Part shown: positions 8,782 through 17,723 of the stretch, piece by piece
Layout: the number at the start of each line of letters is the position of its first letter
Numbering within the stretch: the first letter of the stretch is position 1
Assembly (NCBI GenBank): GCA_022800665.1
Contig: JAAWQS010000001.1
Coordinates: 42,684 to 106,683, forward strand
DNA from: Oscillospiraceae bacterium
GTDB lineage: Bacteria > Bacillota > Clostridia > Oscillospirales > Oscillospiraceae
Length of the DNA: 64,000 bases
Direction of reading: 5' to 3'
The notes under the pieces: model-generated
What the model was told of the DNA's origin: nothing
The model's input: the letters and a program-made list of their open reading frames with translations, nothing else
Databases searched by the model: none
Translations under genes and position numbers: made by a program

Positions 8782-10262
8782 AGCTGATTTTTCGGGGCCA
8801 TGATTTCCGCTATGCCGTGGAACAGAGCCTGCTGGCCTTTTTCCCGGACCAGCGGCCTGTCTACGACGGCGAGGACAGCGACGCCGCTGTTGTCACCCTC
8901 TCCGCCGGACGGCAGCTCCATACCGCCGCCACCACCCTCACCGTAGGCGGCAGAACCGCCCAGGGCATCTCCCGCATAGAAATTCCCGCCGGAACCGGCC
9001 CCTATGAGCAGGAGCGGCTGAAGCAGCGGATTGTGAAGCTGAGCTTCTTTAAGGCCGCCCAGAGCATCACCGGCGAGACCCCTGCGTGGGGCGCGCTGAC
9101 GGGCATCCGTCCGGCGAAGCTGGCGGCGGGGCTGCTGGAGGAGGGGAAAAGCGAGGCGGAGACAGACCGCATCCTGCGCAGCGCCTATTTTGTCTCCCCG
9201 GCCCGGCGGAAGCTCTGTATCCAGTGCGCCCAGGCGGGGCTGGAGGCAAAAAAGGAGCTGCTGCCGGAAGAAATCTCCCTGTATGTGGGCATCCCCTTCT
9301 GCCCCACCCGGTGCGCCTATTGCAGCTTTGTGAGCAACAGCGTGGAAAAGTCCTTCCACTGGGTCGAGCCGTATCTGACGGCGCTGTCGGCGGAGATTGA
9401 CAGCGCCGCCGCTATGGTGCGGGACCTGGGCCTGCGGGTGAAATCCTTCTACATGGGCGGCGGCACCCCCACCACCCTGTCGGCGGACCAGCTGGACCGC
9501 CTGCTGGGACAGCTGGGAGAAGCGTTCAACCTGAGCGGCATGGTGGAGAGCACCGTGGAGGCCGGAAGGCCGGACACCATCACCAGAGAAAAGCTGGACG
9601 CCCTGCGGCGCAATGGCGTCACCAGGGTCAGCGTCAATCCCCAGAGTATGGAGGACCACGTCCTCGCCGCCATCGGACGCCGCCACAGCGGGGATGAAAT
9701 CCGCCGGGCGGTGGCGTTGGTGCAGGAGGCCGGGTTCCCCCATGTGAATATGGACCTCATCGCCGGGCTTCCAGAGGATACCCCGGCGGGCTTCCGGCGG
9801 ACCATGGACGAGGTCATCGGGTTCGGAACGGACAATATCACCGTCCACACCCTGTCGCTGAAAAAGGGAAGCCGGATTACCCTGGAGGGAACCCGCATTC
9901 CTACGGTGGAGGAGGTGGCGGAGATGCTGGACTACGCCGACCCGGCCCTGCGAAACGCGGGGTTCAGTCCCTATTACCTCTACCGCCAGAAATATATGTC
10001 CGGCAGCTTTGAAAATGTGGGTTGGTGCAGGCCCGGCGGCACAGGCTGGTACAACATTTACATCATGGAGGAGCTGCACAGCATCCTCAGTCTGGGCGCG
10101 GGCGGGTCTACGAAGATGGTGGACCCGGTCCACAACCGGATTGAGCGGGTCTTTAACTTGAAGTATCCGCAGGAGTATGTCCAGCGTCCGGAAAAAATCG
10201 CGGCAAACCAGGAGGCTTTCCGGGCGTTTTACAGCAATCAGAAACCTATGGCGCACGTGTAA
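8778..10262 (+). CDS. hemZ: Coproporphyrinogen dehydrogenase HemZ-like radical SAM protein
   Basis: 494 residues. The radical SAM cluster motif is FCPTRCAYCSF (CxxxCxxC, about 176-183), followed by MGGGTPTTL and VEAGRPDTI as in HemN/HemZ proteins. The roughly 165-residue N-terminal part includes GALTGIRPAKL, a mark of the HemZ subgroup rather than HemN or HemW. Proposed role: oxygen-independent oxidation of coproporphyrinogen III or a related porphyrin. No other haem genes lie nearby, and HemZ proteins are common in clostridia without full haem synthesis, so the substrate should be treated as uncertain. It overlaps the MBL gene by 4 bases. Confidence 0.85.
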   Translation: MKLIFRGHDFRYAVEQSLLAFFPDQRPVYDGEDSDAAVVTLSAGRQLHTAATTLTVGGRTAQGISRIEIPAGTGPYEQERLKQRIVKLSFFKAAQSITGETPAWGALTGIRPAKLAAGLLEEGKSEAETDRILRSAYFVSPARRKLCIQCAQAGLEAKKELLPEEISLYVGIPFCPTRCAYCSFVSNSVEKSFHWVEPYLTALSAEIDSAAAMVRDLGLRVKSFYMGGGTPTTLSADQLDRLLGQLGEAFNLSGMVESTVEAGRPDTITREKLDALRRNGVTRVSVNPQSMEDHVLAAIGRRHSGDEIRRAVALVQEAGFPHVNMDLIAGLPEDTPAGFRRTMDEVIGFGTDNITVHTLSLKKGSRITLEGTRIPTVEEVAEMLDYADPALRNAGFSPYYLYRQKYMSGSFENVGWCRPGGTGWYNIYIMEELHSILSLGAGGSTKMVDPVHNRIERVFNLKYPQEYVQRPEKIAANQEAFRAFYSNQKPMAHV

Positions 10263-10278
10263 AGAAAGGAGAAACGTT

Positions 10279-11223
10279 ATGGCTTATTCTCTCAAACAGA
10301 TCAACGACGCGGTCCGCACGGACCCGCAGGGCTTTGCCCAGGAATGCGACGCCAATTACAACAAGACCATCGAGGCTGCGGCACGGAAAATCGCAGACAA
10401 TCTGTCGAAATCCAGAATCGTGCTGCTCTCAGGCCCGTCGGGCAGCGGGAAAACCACTACGGCCAAGAAGATCGAAGCAAAGCTGGAGGAAATGGGCATC
10501 CACTCCCACGCCATTGCCTTGGACAACTACTTCCAGACCGTGGACCCGGAGACCTGTCCCCGGAACCGGGAGGGCGAGATCGACTATGAGTCCCCCTTCT
10601 GCCTGGATATGGACCTGCTCAACCGGCACTTCAATCTGCTGGACAAGGGGGAGAAAATCCTCGTCCCCAAGTTCGAGTTTGCCCGGCAGATGCGCTCCGC
10701 CATCAAGTCCCACCCCCTCCAGCTGGGTTCGGACGAAATCGCCATCTTCGAGGGCATCCACGCCCTCAACGACATCATCACCGGGAAAAACCGGAACGCT
10801 ATGAAGGTCTATATCTCCGCCCGCTCCGACGTGGTGGACGAGGAGGGGAACGTGGTATACAAACGCACATGGATGCGTCTGGCCAGAAGAACCGTGCGGG
10901 ACGCCAAGTTCCGGGCCTGGGAGCCGGATGTGACAGTGAAGATGTGGGCCAATGTGCGGCGGGGCGAAAAGCTGTACATCTCCCCCTTTAAGGACAACGC
11001 GGATATCAAGTTCGACAGCTCCCAGCCCTGCGAGGTAAACGTGCTGAAAGCCTTTGCCCAGCCCGCTTTCGACCACCTGCATCTGTCGCCGGAGATGGAG
11101 CGGTACAACGAGGTACATCATCTGGCGGAGGCTTTCCCCAGATTCGAGACTCTGGACGAGAAGTATGTCGCCTCCGATTCGCTGCTGAGAGAATTTATCG
11201 GCGGCGGTATCTACGACGATTGA
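10279..11223 (+). CDS. P-loop nucleoside (uridine) kinase-like protein
   Basis: 314 residues from ATG 10279, with AAAGGAG just upstream; longer in-frame readings run into hemZ. Walker A is LLSGPSGSGKTT (about 54-65); ALDNYF and IFEGIHALND match the uridine kinase/phosphoribulokinase fold. The long clostridial nucleoside kinases carry an N-terminal TGS/threonyl-tRNA-synthetase-like region of over 200 residues; this one has only about 50 residues before the P-loop, so it is a short form. Probable reaction: ATP-dependent phosphorylation of a nucleoside; substrate not determinable. It is last in the recJ-relA run, and a GC-rich hairpin (11236-11254) follows without a U-run. Confidence 0.75.
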   Translation: MAYSLKQINDAVRTDPQGFAQECDANYNKTIEAAARKIADNLSKSRIVLLSGPSGSGKTTTAKKIEAKLEEMGIHSHAIALDNYFQTVDPETCPRNREGEIDYESPFCLDMDLLNRHFNLLDKGEKILVPKFEFARQMRSAIKSHPLQLGSDEIAIFEGIHALNDIITGKNRNAMKVYISARSDVVDEEGNVVYKRTWMRLARRTVRDAKFRAWEPDVTVKMWANVRRGEKLYISPFKDNADIKFDSSQPCEVNVLKAFAQPAFDHLHLSPEMERYNEVHHLAEAFPRFETLDEKYVASDSLLREFIGGGIYDD

Positions 11224-11283
11224 TCCGTCCCCCATGCGCCCCCCGTGGGGGCGCAGTCTGCGCCCGGAGACAGCCTGTCATGC

Positions 11284-11311
11284 TTTGACCCGCCGGTGCG
11301 TATAGTATAAG
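11284..11311 (+). promoter_or_regulatory. Promoter of the flippase gene
   Basis: TTGACC (11285-11290) with TATAAG (11306-11311); the spacer is short (15), so the exact -10 is uncertain. It lies 25-50 bases before the start codon. Confidence 0.45.
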
Positions 11312-11335
11312 CATCAAAGTTAAAAGAGGTACTCC

Positions 11336-12943
11336 ATGTCCAGAGAAAAGAAGCAGTCGTTTATGGGCGGCGTCACCATTATGGCTATTTCCACCATATT
11401 CGTGAAAATCTGCGGCGCAATCTATAAAATTCCCCTGAACAATATCCTGGGCGCCGAGGGGCTAGTCCATTTTCAGAGCGCCTATAATATCTACGCCATA
11501 CTCCTCACCGTATCCACAACCGGTCTGCCGCTGGCTCTCAGCAAGCTCGTCAGCGAGGCCCACGCCGCCAACCGGCGGACGCAGATCCGACGCTGCTTTT
11601 ATACCGCGATGTCCCTCTTTGTTATTCTGGGCATTGCGGGTACTGCGGTCATGTTCTTCTTCGCGGACCAGCTGGCTGTCGCGATCAATAACTCCCTGGC
11701 CAGCGGAGCAATCCGCGCCCTGAGCATATCGGTTATCAGCGTGTCCATTATGTGCGCCTACCGGGGATTTGCCCAGGGACGGCAGAATATGCTGCCCACA
11801 GCAGTGTCACAGTTTATTGAGGCGTTTTTCAAGATGGTCGTCGGCCTGCCGCTGGCCTGGTATATCATCCGCCTGGGCCGGCCACTGGAGGACGGCGCGG
11901 CGGCGGCGATCCTCGGCGTCAGCGCAGGAACCGTGCTGGCGATGTTCTACATGATTCTCAATTACCGCAAGCTCCGGGGTCCCATCCTCTGGGGGACCGA
12001 TGTGCCCCAGAGCTACGGTACCATCGTAAAACGGCTGCTGGGCCTGGGTATTCCCATTACCATCGGTCAGGCCAGCATGAGCCTGCTGAATATGCTGGAC
12101 CAGACAATCTGCCTGGGCCAGCTCCAGAATGTGCTGGGCCTGGGGGAGCGGGCGGCGGCCAACTTGTACGGCGAGTATTCCTTCAGTAATACGCTGTTCA
12201 ATCTGCCTGCGGCGTTTCTGCCAACGATAACGGTGAGCCTGATTCCGGCTATTTCAGTAGCCGTCGTGCGGCGGAACCACAGGGAGATCAGCCAGATCGT
12301 TTCGACCAGCTTCCGGCTGATCGCGGCGCTGGCCATACCGGCAGGCGTAGGGCTGTCCGTACTGGCGGGACCTATTCTGCTGATGCTGTACCCTGCCGAA
12401 CAGGAGACTGCCGTTGCCGCTACCTATCATCTGCATCTGCTGGGCATCGCCTCTATTTTTGTCTGTATCATGCTGCTGACCAACTCCATCATGCAGGCCC
12501 ACGGAAAGGTACAGCTGCCTGTCTATACAATGATTATGGGCGGCGCGGTCAAAGTCGCCATCAACTATGTGCTGGTGGGCAAACCGGATGTCAATATCAA
12601 AGGCGCGCCGCTGGGTACCTTGATTTGCTATGGCCTGATTGCTCTGGTAAACCTGGCAATCGTCCACCGGATGCTGGAGGAAAAGCCGAATTACTTCTTT
12701 ATCTTTGTCAAGCCGGCGGCCGCCTCCGCGATTATGGGCGCGGCGGCCTGGGCGTCCCATGGGCTGCTGAGCCAGCTGATCGGCGGCAGCTATATGAAAG
12801 ACAGCCTGTGCACCCTGTGCGCCGTGGGCATCGCGGTGGCGGTATACCTGATTCTGGTCATCGCGCTGCGGATGATTACCAGGGAGGATTTGAGGATGAT
12901 CCCCCACGGGGAGAAGCTGGCAAGGCTGCTGCATGTAAAATAA
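11336..12943 (+). CDS. Polysaccharide/lipid flippase, SpoVB/MurJ-like (MOP superfamily)
   Basis: 535 residues with about 14 hydrophobic segments and the N-terminal signature FMGGVTIMAISTIFVKICGAIYKIPL typical of stage V sporulation protein B and oligosaccharide flippases. Members move lipid-linked precursors across the membrane (spore cortex or cell-wall intermediates). SpoVB versus YtgP/MurJ cannot be decided from sequence alone. AGAGGT precedes ATG 11336. The gene is alone between its own promoter and a strong bidirectional terminator. Confidence 0.85.
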   Translation: MSREKKQSFMGGVTIMAISTIFVKICGAIYKIPLNNILGAEGLVHFQSAYNIYAILLTVSTTGLPLALSKLVSEAHAANRRTQIRRCFYTAMSLFVILGIAGTAVMFFFADQLAVAINNSLASGAIRALSISVISVSIMCAYRGFAQGRQNMLPTAVSQFIEAFFKMVVGLPLAWYIIRLGRPLEDGAAAAILGVSAGTVLAMFYMILNYRKLRGPILWGTDVPQSYGTIVKRLLGLGIPITIGQASMSLLNMLDQTICLGQLQNVLGLGERAAANLYGEYSFSNTLFNLPAAFLPTITVSLIPAISVAVVRRNHREISQIVSTSFRLIAALAIPAGVGLSVLAGPILLMLYPAEQETAVAATYHLHLLGIASIFVCIMLLTNSIMQAHGKVQLPVYTMIMGGAVKVAINYVLVGKPDVNIKGAPLGTLICYGLIALVNLAIVHRMLEEKPNYFFIFVKPAAASAIMGAAAWASHGLLSQLIGGSYMKDSLCTLCAVGIAVAVYLILVIALRMITREDLRMIPHGEKLARLLHVK

Positions 12944-12952
12944 AAATGGAAA

Positions 12953-12982
12953 CCCCGGCCTGAAATGTCAGGCCGGGGTCTT
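12953..12982 (+). terminator. Bidirectional terminator between flippase and SDR genes
   Basis: A perfect 11-bp stem (12953-12963 with 12968-12978, CCCCGGCCTGA) and a 4-base loop. TCTTTAT follows on the plus strand and a T-rich tract on the minus strand, so it serves both converging genes. Confidence 0.85.
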
Positions 12983-13001
12983 TATAGGGGTTAATTCCAG
13001 C

Positions 13002-13760
13002 TTAATCCATGTGGGAACCGCCGTTGATGTCGATCTCCTCGCCGGTGATGTAGGAAGCCTCCTTGGAAGCCAGGAAGACAATCGCCGCCGAGACCTCCTC
13101 CGGCTCGCCGGGACGCCCCATAGGGATGGCGTCGATGACCGGCTTGGCCTGTTCGGGGGACATGCTCTTCCAAATGCCGGTGTTGATCAGTCCCGGACAT
13201 ACGCAGTTGGTGGTGATGCCGTATTGGGACACCTCGCGGGCCAGATTCTTGGAGAAGCCCAGCACGGCGGCCTTGGATGCAGAGTAGTGGGCTCCGCCGA
13301 ACACGCCGCCGCCCCGCTTGCCGGAGACGGAGGACAGATGGACAATCCGGCCATAGTTCTGCTTCTTCATCACCTCGCACACGGCCTTGGTCAGCAGGAA
13401 GAGACCGAACATGTTGACGCTGAAAATTTTCTGCATATCGTTCAAGGTCATGTCGGCGACAGTGACCTTCTGGGAGATGCCGGCGTTGTTGACCAGCACG
13501 TCAATGCGGCCATACAGCTCCACAACGGAGCTGACCAGAGAAGCGACAGCGGCTTCGTCGCAGAGATTGGCGGCGTAACCGGCGGCCTCATATCCCGCCT
13601 CCTGCAGCTCCTTCACGTTGGCGTCCACGCCCTCTTTGTTGATATCGCACAGTACGACCTTCGCGCCCAGCTTGGCAAAATCATGGGCAAACACGCGGCC
13701 CATGCCCCGCGGAGAACCCGCGCCGGTAATCAAAACAACCTGTCCGTTAAAGTTAAGCAT
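13002..13760 (-). CDS. SDR-family NAD(P)-dependent oxidoreductase
   Basis: 252 residues from ATG 13760, with GGAGG 8 bases upstream. Classical short-chain dehydrogenase marks: TGAGSPRGMG cofactor loop (slightly longer than TGxxxGxG), NNAG, LSSVSGKRGG serine and YSASK catalytic Tyr/Lys, and an INGG tail. It oxidises or reduces a polyol, ketose or hydroxyacid. It is the last gene of the unit with the two transketolase halves, so a sugar or sugar-derived substrate linked to C2-ketol transfer is likely (inference). The exact substrate cannot be read from the sequence. Confidence 0.88.
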   Translation of the reverse strand: MLNFNGQVVLITGAGSPRGMGRVFAHDFAKLGAKVVLCDINKEGVDANVKELQEAGYEAAGYAANLCDEAAVASLVSSVVELYGRIDVLVNNAGISQKVTVADMTLNDMQKIFSVNMFGLFLLTKAVCEVMKKQNYGRIVHLSSVSGKRGGGVFGGAHYSASKAAVLGFSKNLAREVSQYGITTNCVCPGLINTGIWKSMSPEQAKPVIDAIPMGRPGEPEEVSAAIVFLASKEASYITGEEIDINGGSHMD

Positions 13761-13869
13761 ATCTGCAACCTCCATAATAAAGTTCTTTTTGATCCTTTTT
13801 CTTCCAATGATATGGCGGCCTGCGCCTGCATCAACCGGCACAGGCCGCAGCGAAAGGAGCAGGGTAGGT

Positions 13870-14805
13870 TTACTGCATGTTCCTGGCAATGCCGACGATG
13901 TTCTCCACCGTCACGCCGTTCATCTCCAGCAGCCGCTCATAGGGGGCGGACTGTCCAAACTGGTCCTGAATGCCCACGCGCTTGACAAGGCCCCTGCCCA
14001 ATTCGGCGGCAACCTCGCAGACCGCGGAGCCAAGGCCGTTGAGAATGTTGTGGTCCTCCACAGTAATAATCTTGCCAATGTCGTTGACGGCGGCAGCCAC
14101 GGCCTCCACGTCCAGGGGTTTGATGGTGTGCATATCCAGCACCCGTGCGGAAATACCGGCCTTTGCCAGCTCCGCCGCCGCTGCCGCCGCCAGCCGGACC
14201 GTGTCGCCGTTGGCGATGATCGCCACGTCCCTGCCGTCCTGGATCTGGTGGGCCTTGCCGATGGTGAACTCCACGTCCGCATCGTAAATCTGCGGCACCG
14301 CGTCGCGGGTGAAGCGCAGGTACATGGGACCGTAGGTCTTGGCCGCCTGGCGGACCAGCTTGCGGGCGGAGTTGTAGTCCGCGGGCATGATGACCGTCAT
14401 GTTGGGGATGGTGCGCAGGACGCCCATGTCCTCAATGGACTGGTGGGACGCGCCGTCGTTGGCCGGGGTCACGCCGCCGTGGGAACAGGCAATCTTGACG
14501 TTCAGGTTGGTGTAGCAGATTTCCTGGCGGATCATCTCGCACATGCGCAGGGAGCCGAAAACGGCGTATGTCACCACAAAGGGCGTCTTCCCGCAGGCGG
14601 CGAGGCCCGCGGCGAACCCCGCGCCGTTCTGCTCGGCAATGCCTACGTTGATGTACTGGTCCGGCAGGGTCTTCCGGAACTCGCCGGTCTTGCAGCTCTT
14701 GCCGATGTCGATGTCCACCACCAGCAGGTTGGGGTCCTCTTTGCCCAGCTCCACGATCTCCGTACCAAAGCCGTCCCGTGTTGCAATCATTTTCTTCTCA
14801 CTCAT
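13870..14805 (-). CDS. Transketolase, C-terminal subunit
   Basis: 311 residues covering the pyrimidine-binding and C-terminal domains of transketolase (GIAEQNGAGFAAGLA, the HGGVTPANDGASHQ loop, FTRDAVP, EDHNILNGLGSAV). It works only as a complex with the N-terminal half encoded just upstream at 14824-15660; together they make a normal TPP-dependent transketolase of about 590 residues. Split transketolases in catabolic gene clusters often act on non-standard ketose substrates. The gap to the upstream half is 18 bases, with GGAGGGACAGAGCC before ATG 14805. Confidence 0.93.
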   Translation of the reverse strand: MSEKKMIATRDGFGTEIVELGKEDPNLLVVDIDIGKSCKTGEFRKTLPDQYINVGIAEQNGAGFAAGLAACGKTPFVVTYAVFGSLRMCEMIRQEICYTNLNVKIACSHGGVTPANDGASHQSIEDMGVLRTIPNMTVIMPADYNSARKLVRQAAKTYGPMYLRFTRDAVPQIYDADVEFTIGKAHQIQDGRDVAIIANGDTVRLAAAAAAELAKAGISARVLDMHTIKPLDVEAVAAAVNDIGKIITVEDHNILNGLGSAVCEVAAELGRGLVKRVGIQDQFGQSAPYERLLEMNGVTVENIVGIARNMQ

Positions 14806-14823
14806 GGCTCTGTCCCTCCTCGC

Positions 14824-15660
14824 TTAATCCAACAGCTGGGCTTTCAGCTCAGCCATAGCCTGTTCGTACTGCTCCTTATTGGGAGCCACGCCGTGCCAGC
14901 CGCACTGGTTTTCCATATAGGACACGCCCTTGCCCTTGACTGTGTGTCCATAGATGCATTTGGGCTTGCCGTTCTTGGAGGCGTAGCACTTATCCAACGC
15001 CGCCACGATCTCCTCCATGCTGTGGCCGTCGATCTCGATGGTCTCCCAGCCGAAGGCTCTGAATTTCTCGCCCAGGTCGCCGTTGGGCATGATCTCGTCG
15101 CAGGCGCCGTCCAGCTGGAGATTGTTGAAGTCTACAAAGGTGATGAGGTTATCCAAGCGGTATTTGCTGGCGGTGTTGGCGGCTTCCCAGATCTCACCCT
15201 CCTGGGCTTCGCCGTCGCCGACAACGCAGAAGACTTTGTAATCCTTCCGGTCCATCTTCGCCGCCATTGCCATACCGGCGGCGCAGGCCAGGCCCTGGCC
15301 CAGAGAGCCGGTGGAGATATCAATGCCGGGACACTTGGTCATAGAGGGATGGCCCTGGAGCTTGGAACCCTCCTTGCGGAGCGTATCCAGCTCGGACACG
15401 GGGAAGAAGCCCGCAGCGGCCAGACAGGCGTATTGAATGGGGCAGACGTGGCCTTTGGAGAGGACCATGCGGTCACGGTCCGGCCAGCGGGGGTTCTGGG
15501 GGTCCAGGTTCATGTACTTGAAGTAGCAGGCGGTAACGAAGTCCGCCGCGGAGAGCGAGCCGCCGGGGTGGCCGGACTGGGCCTTGTAAATCATATCGAC
15601 CACGTTCATGCGCATCCGTGTGGCAGCGTTTTTCAGTTCCTTGATGGATACCTCTTTCAT
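14824..15660 (-). CDS. Transketolase, N-terminal (TPP-binding) subunit
   Basis: 278 residues from ATG 15660 (AGGTGA upstream; a GTG nine bases earlier is less likely). Contains SGHPGGSLSAAD, the GDGEAQEG thiamine-diphosphate/Mg motif and KGHVCPIQYA. Partner of the C-terminal subunit at 13870-14805. First gene of the operon tktN-tktC-SDR, which starts from the strong promoter at 15741-15768 flanked by two TGTCNGACA palindromes. Confidence 0.93.
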   Translation of the reverse strand: MKEVSIKELKNAATRMRMNVVDMIYKAQSGHPGGSLSAADFVTACYFKYMNLDPQNPRWPDRDRMVLSKGHVCPIQYACLAAAGFFPVSELDTLRKEGSKLQGHPSMTKCPGIDISTGSLGQGLACAAGMAMAAKMDRKDYKVFCVVGDGEAQEGEIWEAANTASKYRLDNLITFVDFNNLQLDGACDEIMPNGDLGEKFRAFGWETIEIDGHSMEEIVAALDKCYASKNGKPKCIYGHTVKGKGVSYMENQCGWHGVAPNKEQYEQAMAELKAQLLD

Positions 15661-15718
15661 AACGATCACCTCATGTTTTCAGTAAGTTGGTTTTCTATGC
15701 CGGGTACGCTTTGTAGTA

Positions 15719-15768
15719 TGTCGGACAAATGACGATTAGGAGTATACCACTTTGTCAGACATTGTCAA
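15719..15768 (-). promoter_or_regulatory. Promoter with two TGTCNGACA operators (transketolase operon)
   Basis: On the minus strand: TTGACA (15763-15768), 16 bases, TATACT (15741-15746). One palindrome, TGTCAGACA at 15753-15761, sits in the spacer; a second, TGTCGGACA at 15719-15727, lies 13 bases past the -10. The same palindrome occurs at the same position past the -10 of the TRAP promoter at 18789-18840. The form resembles FadR-type GntR operators. Confidence 0.75.
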
Positions 15769-15841
15769 GGGGATATTTGCGGATTTTACAGTTTTGCTAA
15801 AACACCCTTGCTTTTGTTGTGTATATTGACGGTTTCTCTTC

Positions 15842-15916
15842 GCCGGACGAGGGAGGGCTCCCCCGTCCGGCAGATGAGATGTTTTTTGCAGCAAGACCTT
15901 TGCCGCCAACGGCGGC
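15842..15916 (-). terminator. Hairpins after the TRAP transporter genes
   Basis: Two GC-rich hairpins: GCCGGACG..CGTCCGGC (15842-15871) and GCCGCC..GGCGGC (15902-15916), just past the DctM stop on the minus strand. There is no strong U-run in that direction, so termination is inferred. Confidence 0.45.
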
Positions 15917-15931
15917 GCATTGGCCGTCCGC

Positions 15932-17221
15932 CTAGGCCCCTACAAACATGGTGGAAATGCCGGGGACATATGTGACCAGCAGGAGCGCTGCCAGTTCGGC
16001 AATCAGACAGGGGATGATGCCCTTGGTAATCTCCTCAATCTTGATATTCCCAATGCCGCAGGCCACGTACAGGTTCACGCCGACCGGGGGCGTGAAGAGG
16101 CCAATGGCCAGGTTCACAATTATCACCACGCCCAGGTGGATGGGGCTGATGCCCAGCTCCAGGGCCACGGGGGCAAAGAGCGGGGTGAAGATGTACAGCG
16201 CGGAGGTGGAGTCCAGGAAGCAGCCCGCAATCAGCAGGACTATGTTGACGATGATAAAGAAGACGATCCAATTGCCGTTGGTGATGTCCAGCATGAAGTT
16301 CTTGATTGCCAGGTCCAGGCGGGCGCGGGTCAGCACGTAGGCGAACAGCGTCGCGCCCATGGTGATGAACATGACGGTGGCTGTGGTGCTGCAGGAGTCA
16401 ATGAGGATGTCGATGAGCTTTTTGAAGTTGATCTCCCGGTAGATAAACACGCCCACCGCCAGGCCGTAGAACACGGAGACTGCCGCCGCTTCGGTCGGAG
16501 TAAAAAAGCCGCCGTAGATGCCGCCCAGGATGATAATGGGCATCAGCAGACCCCAAAAGGCGTCTTTGAACGCTGTCCACCGCTCCTTGCCGGCGGCCTT
16601 GGGCATGACGGTCAGGTCCATCTTCCGGCCCAGAAAGAGAGCTGCGGCGATGAGTCCCGCGCCCATCAGCAGGCCCGGTAACAGCCCCGAAATAAACAGG
16701 TTCGTGATGGAGGCGTCCGCTATGGAGCCGTAGACTACGAAGGTGATAGACGGCGGAATGACCACGCCGATGGCTCCCCCCGCCGCCATGAGGGCGCAGG
16801 AGAACGCCGGGGAATACCCCGCCTTCACCATGGCGGGTATCATAATCAGACCCAGAGCCGCCACCGTGGCGGGTCCGGAACCGGAGATTGCCGCGAAGAA
16901 GCAGGACACTGCCACGCATACAATCGCCATGCCGCCTTTGATGTGGCCCAGGCACTTCTCCGCCAGATTGATCAGCCGTCCGGAGATTCCGGCCTTTTCC
17001 ATCACGTTGCCGGAGAGAATGAAGAACGGAATCGCCAGGAGCACAAATTTACTGCTGGCAGAGGAGCACAGCCGGGGCAGGACGCTCATAATGGCCTCAA
17101 TAGGCTTTCCCGCGCCCTGGACCAGAATGGCCGCTACGCTGGACATGCCCAGACAGATGGCGATGGGCGCGCCGAAGACCAGCAGGACTACAAAAATTCC
17201 TAATAATACAATCCCTACCAT
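15932..17221 (-). CDS. dctM: TRAP transporter large permease DctM
   Basis: 429 residues, about 12 transmembrane segments, with family marks SGSGPATVAALG, GVVIPPSI and LFTPPVGVN. DctM is the ion-coupled channel subunit of tripartite ATP-independent transporters. Its ATG (17219-17221) directly abuts the TAA of dctQ. Together with 17222-17710 (DctQ) and 17724-18740 (DctP) it forms a complete three-part system for an organic anion, probably a carboxylate or sulfonate. Confidence 0.93.
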   Translation of the reverse strand: MVGIVLLGIFVVLLVFGAPIAICLGMSSVAAILVQGAGKPIEAIMSVLPRLCSSASSKFVLLAIPFFILSGNVMEKAGISGRLINLAEKCLGHIKGGMAIVCVAVSCFFAAISGSGPATVAALGLIMIPAMVKAGYSPAFSCALMAAGGAIGVVIPPSITFVVYGSIADASITNLFISGLLPGLLMGAGLIAAALFLGRKMDLTVMPKAAGKERWTAFKDAFWGLLMPIIILGGIYGGFFTPTEAAAVSVFYGLAVGVFIYREINFKKLIDILIDSCSTTATVMFITMGATLFAYVLTRARLDLAIKNFMLDITNGNWIVFFIIVNIVLLIAGCFLDSTSALYIFTPLFAPVALELGISPIHLGVVIIVNLAIGLFTPPVGVNLYVACGIGNIKIEEITKGIIPCLIAELAALLLVTYVPGISTMFVGA

Positions 17222-17710
17222 TTACAGTCCCTCCTTTCCGTCCGTGCCGTCAGCCGGAGGCATCTCTTTATACATGTCGATCATACCCTCAATAAAGGCC
17301 GCCATGGAAAACGCCGCGCCGATGGGGACAAAGGAACCATAAATCCACTCCGGCCACTGCATAGCGGCGGTCTCCTGGCCCAGCTGGTACTGGCTGACGA
17401 CCATCTGCACGCCGAAAATGATAATCAGCAGGCAGAAGAGGGCGGCAATGGCGTACATCGCCATGTTGATGACCACACGGGTGCGGGGCTTGACCCGGTC
17501 GGTGACGATCGACAGGCCCAGGTGGGCGTTGCGCCGGGCCGCTATAGCGGTCCCCATGAAGCTCATCAGGACAAACAGATACGTGGACATCTCGTCCGAA
17601 AACGCCAGGGAGTTGTCGAACACTTTGCGGGCAACGACGTTGGCAAACACCAGCGCCGCCATGATGATAACGCAGACGCTTGCTACAAATTTCTCAATCT
17701 TTTCCAGCAT
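17222..17710 (-). CDS. dctQ: TRAP transporter small permease DctQ
   Basis: 162 residues from ATG 17710 (GGAGGGTGCGGTC upstream); a longer reading to 17782 overlaps dctP and has no ribosome site. Four hydrophobic segments, with FANVVARKVF and SDEMSTYLFVLMSFMG typical of DctQ. It docks with DctM in the membrane and its stop touches the DctM start. Confidence 0.9.
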   Translation of the reverse strand: MLEKIEKFVASVCVIIMAALVFANVVARKVFDNSLAFSDEMSTYLFVLMSFMGTAIAARRNAHLGLSIVTDRVKPRTRVVINMAMYAIAALFCLLIIIFGVQMVVSQYQLGQETAAMQWPEWIYGSFVPIGAAFSMAAFIEGMIDMYKEMPPADGTDGKEGL

Positions 17711-17723
17711 GACCGCACCCTCC

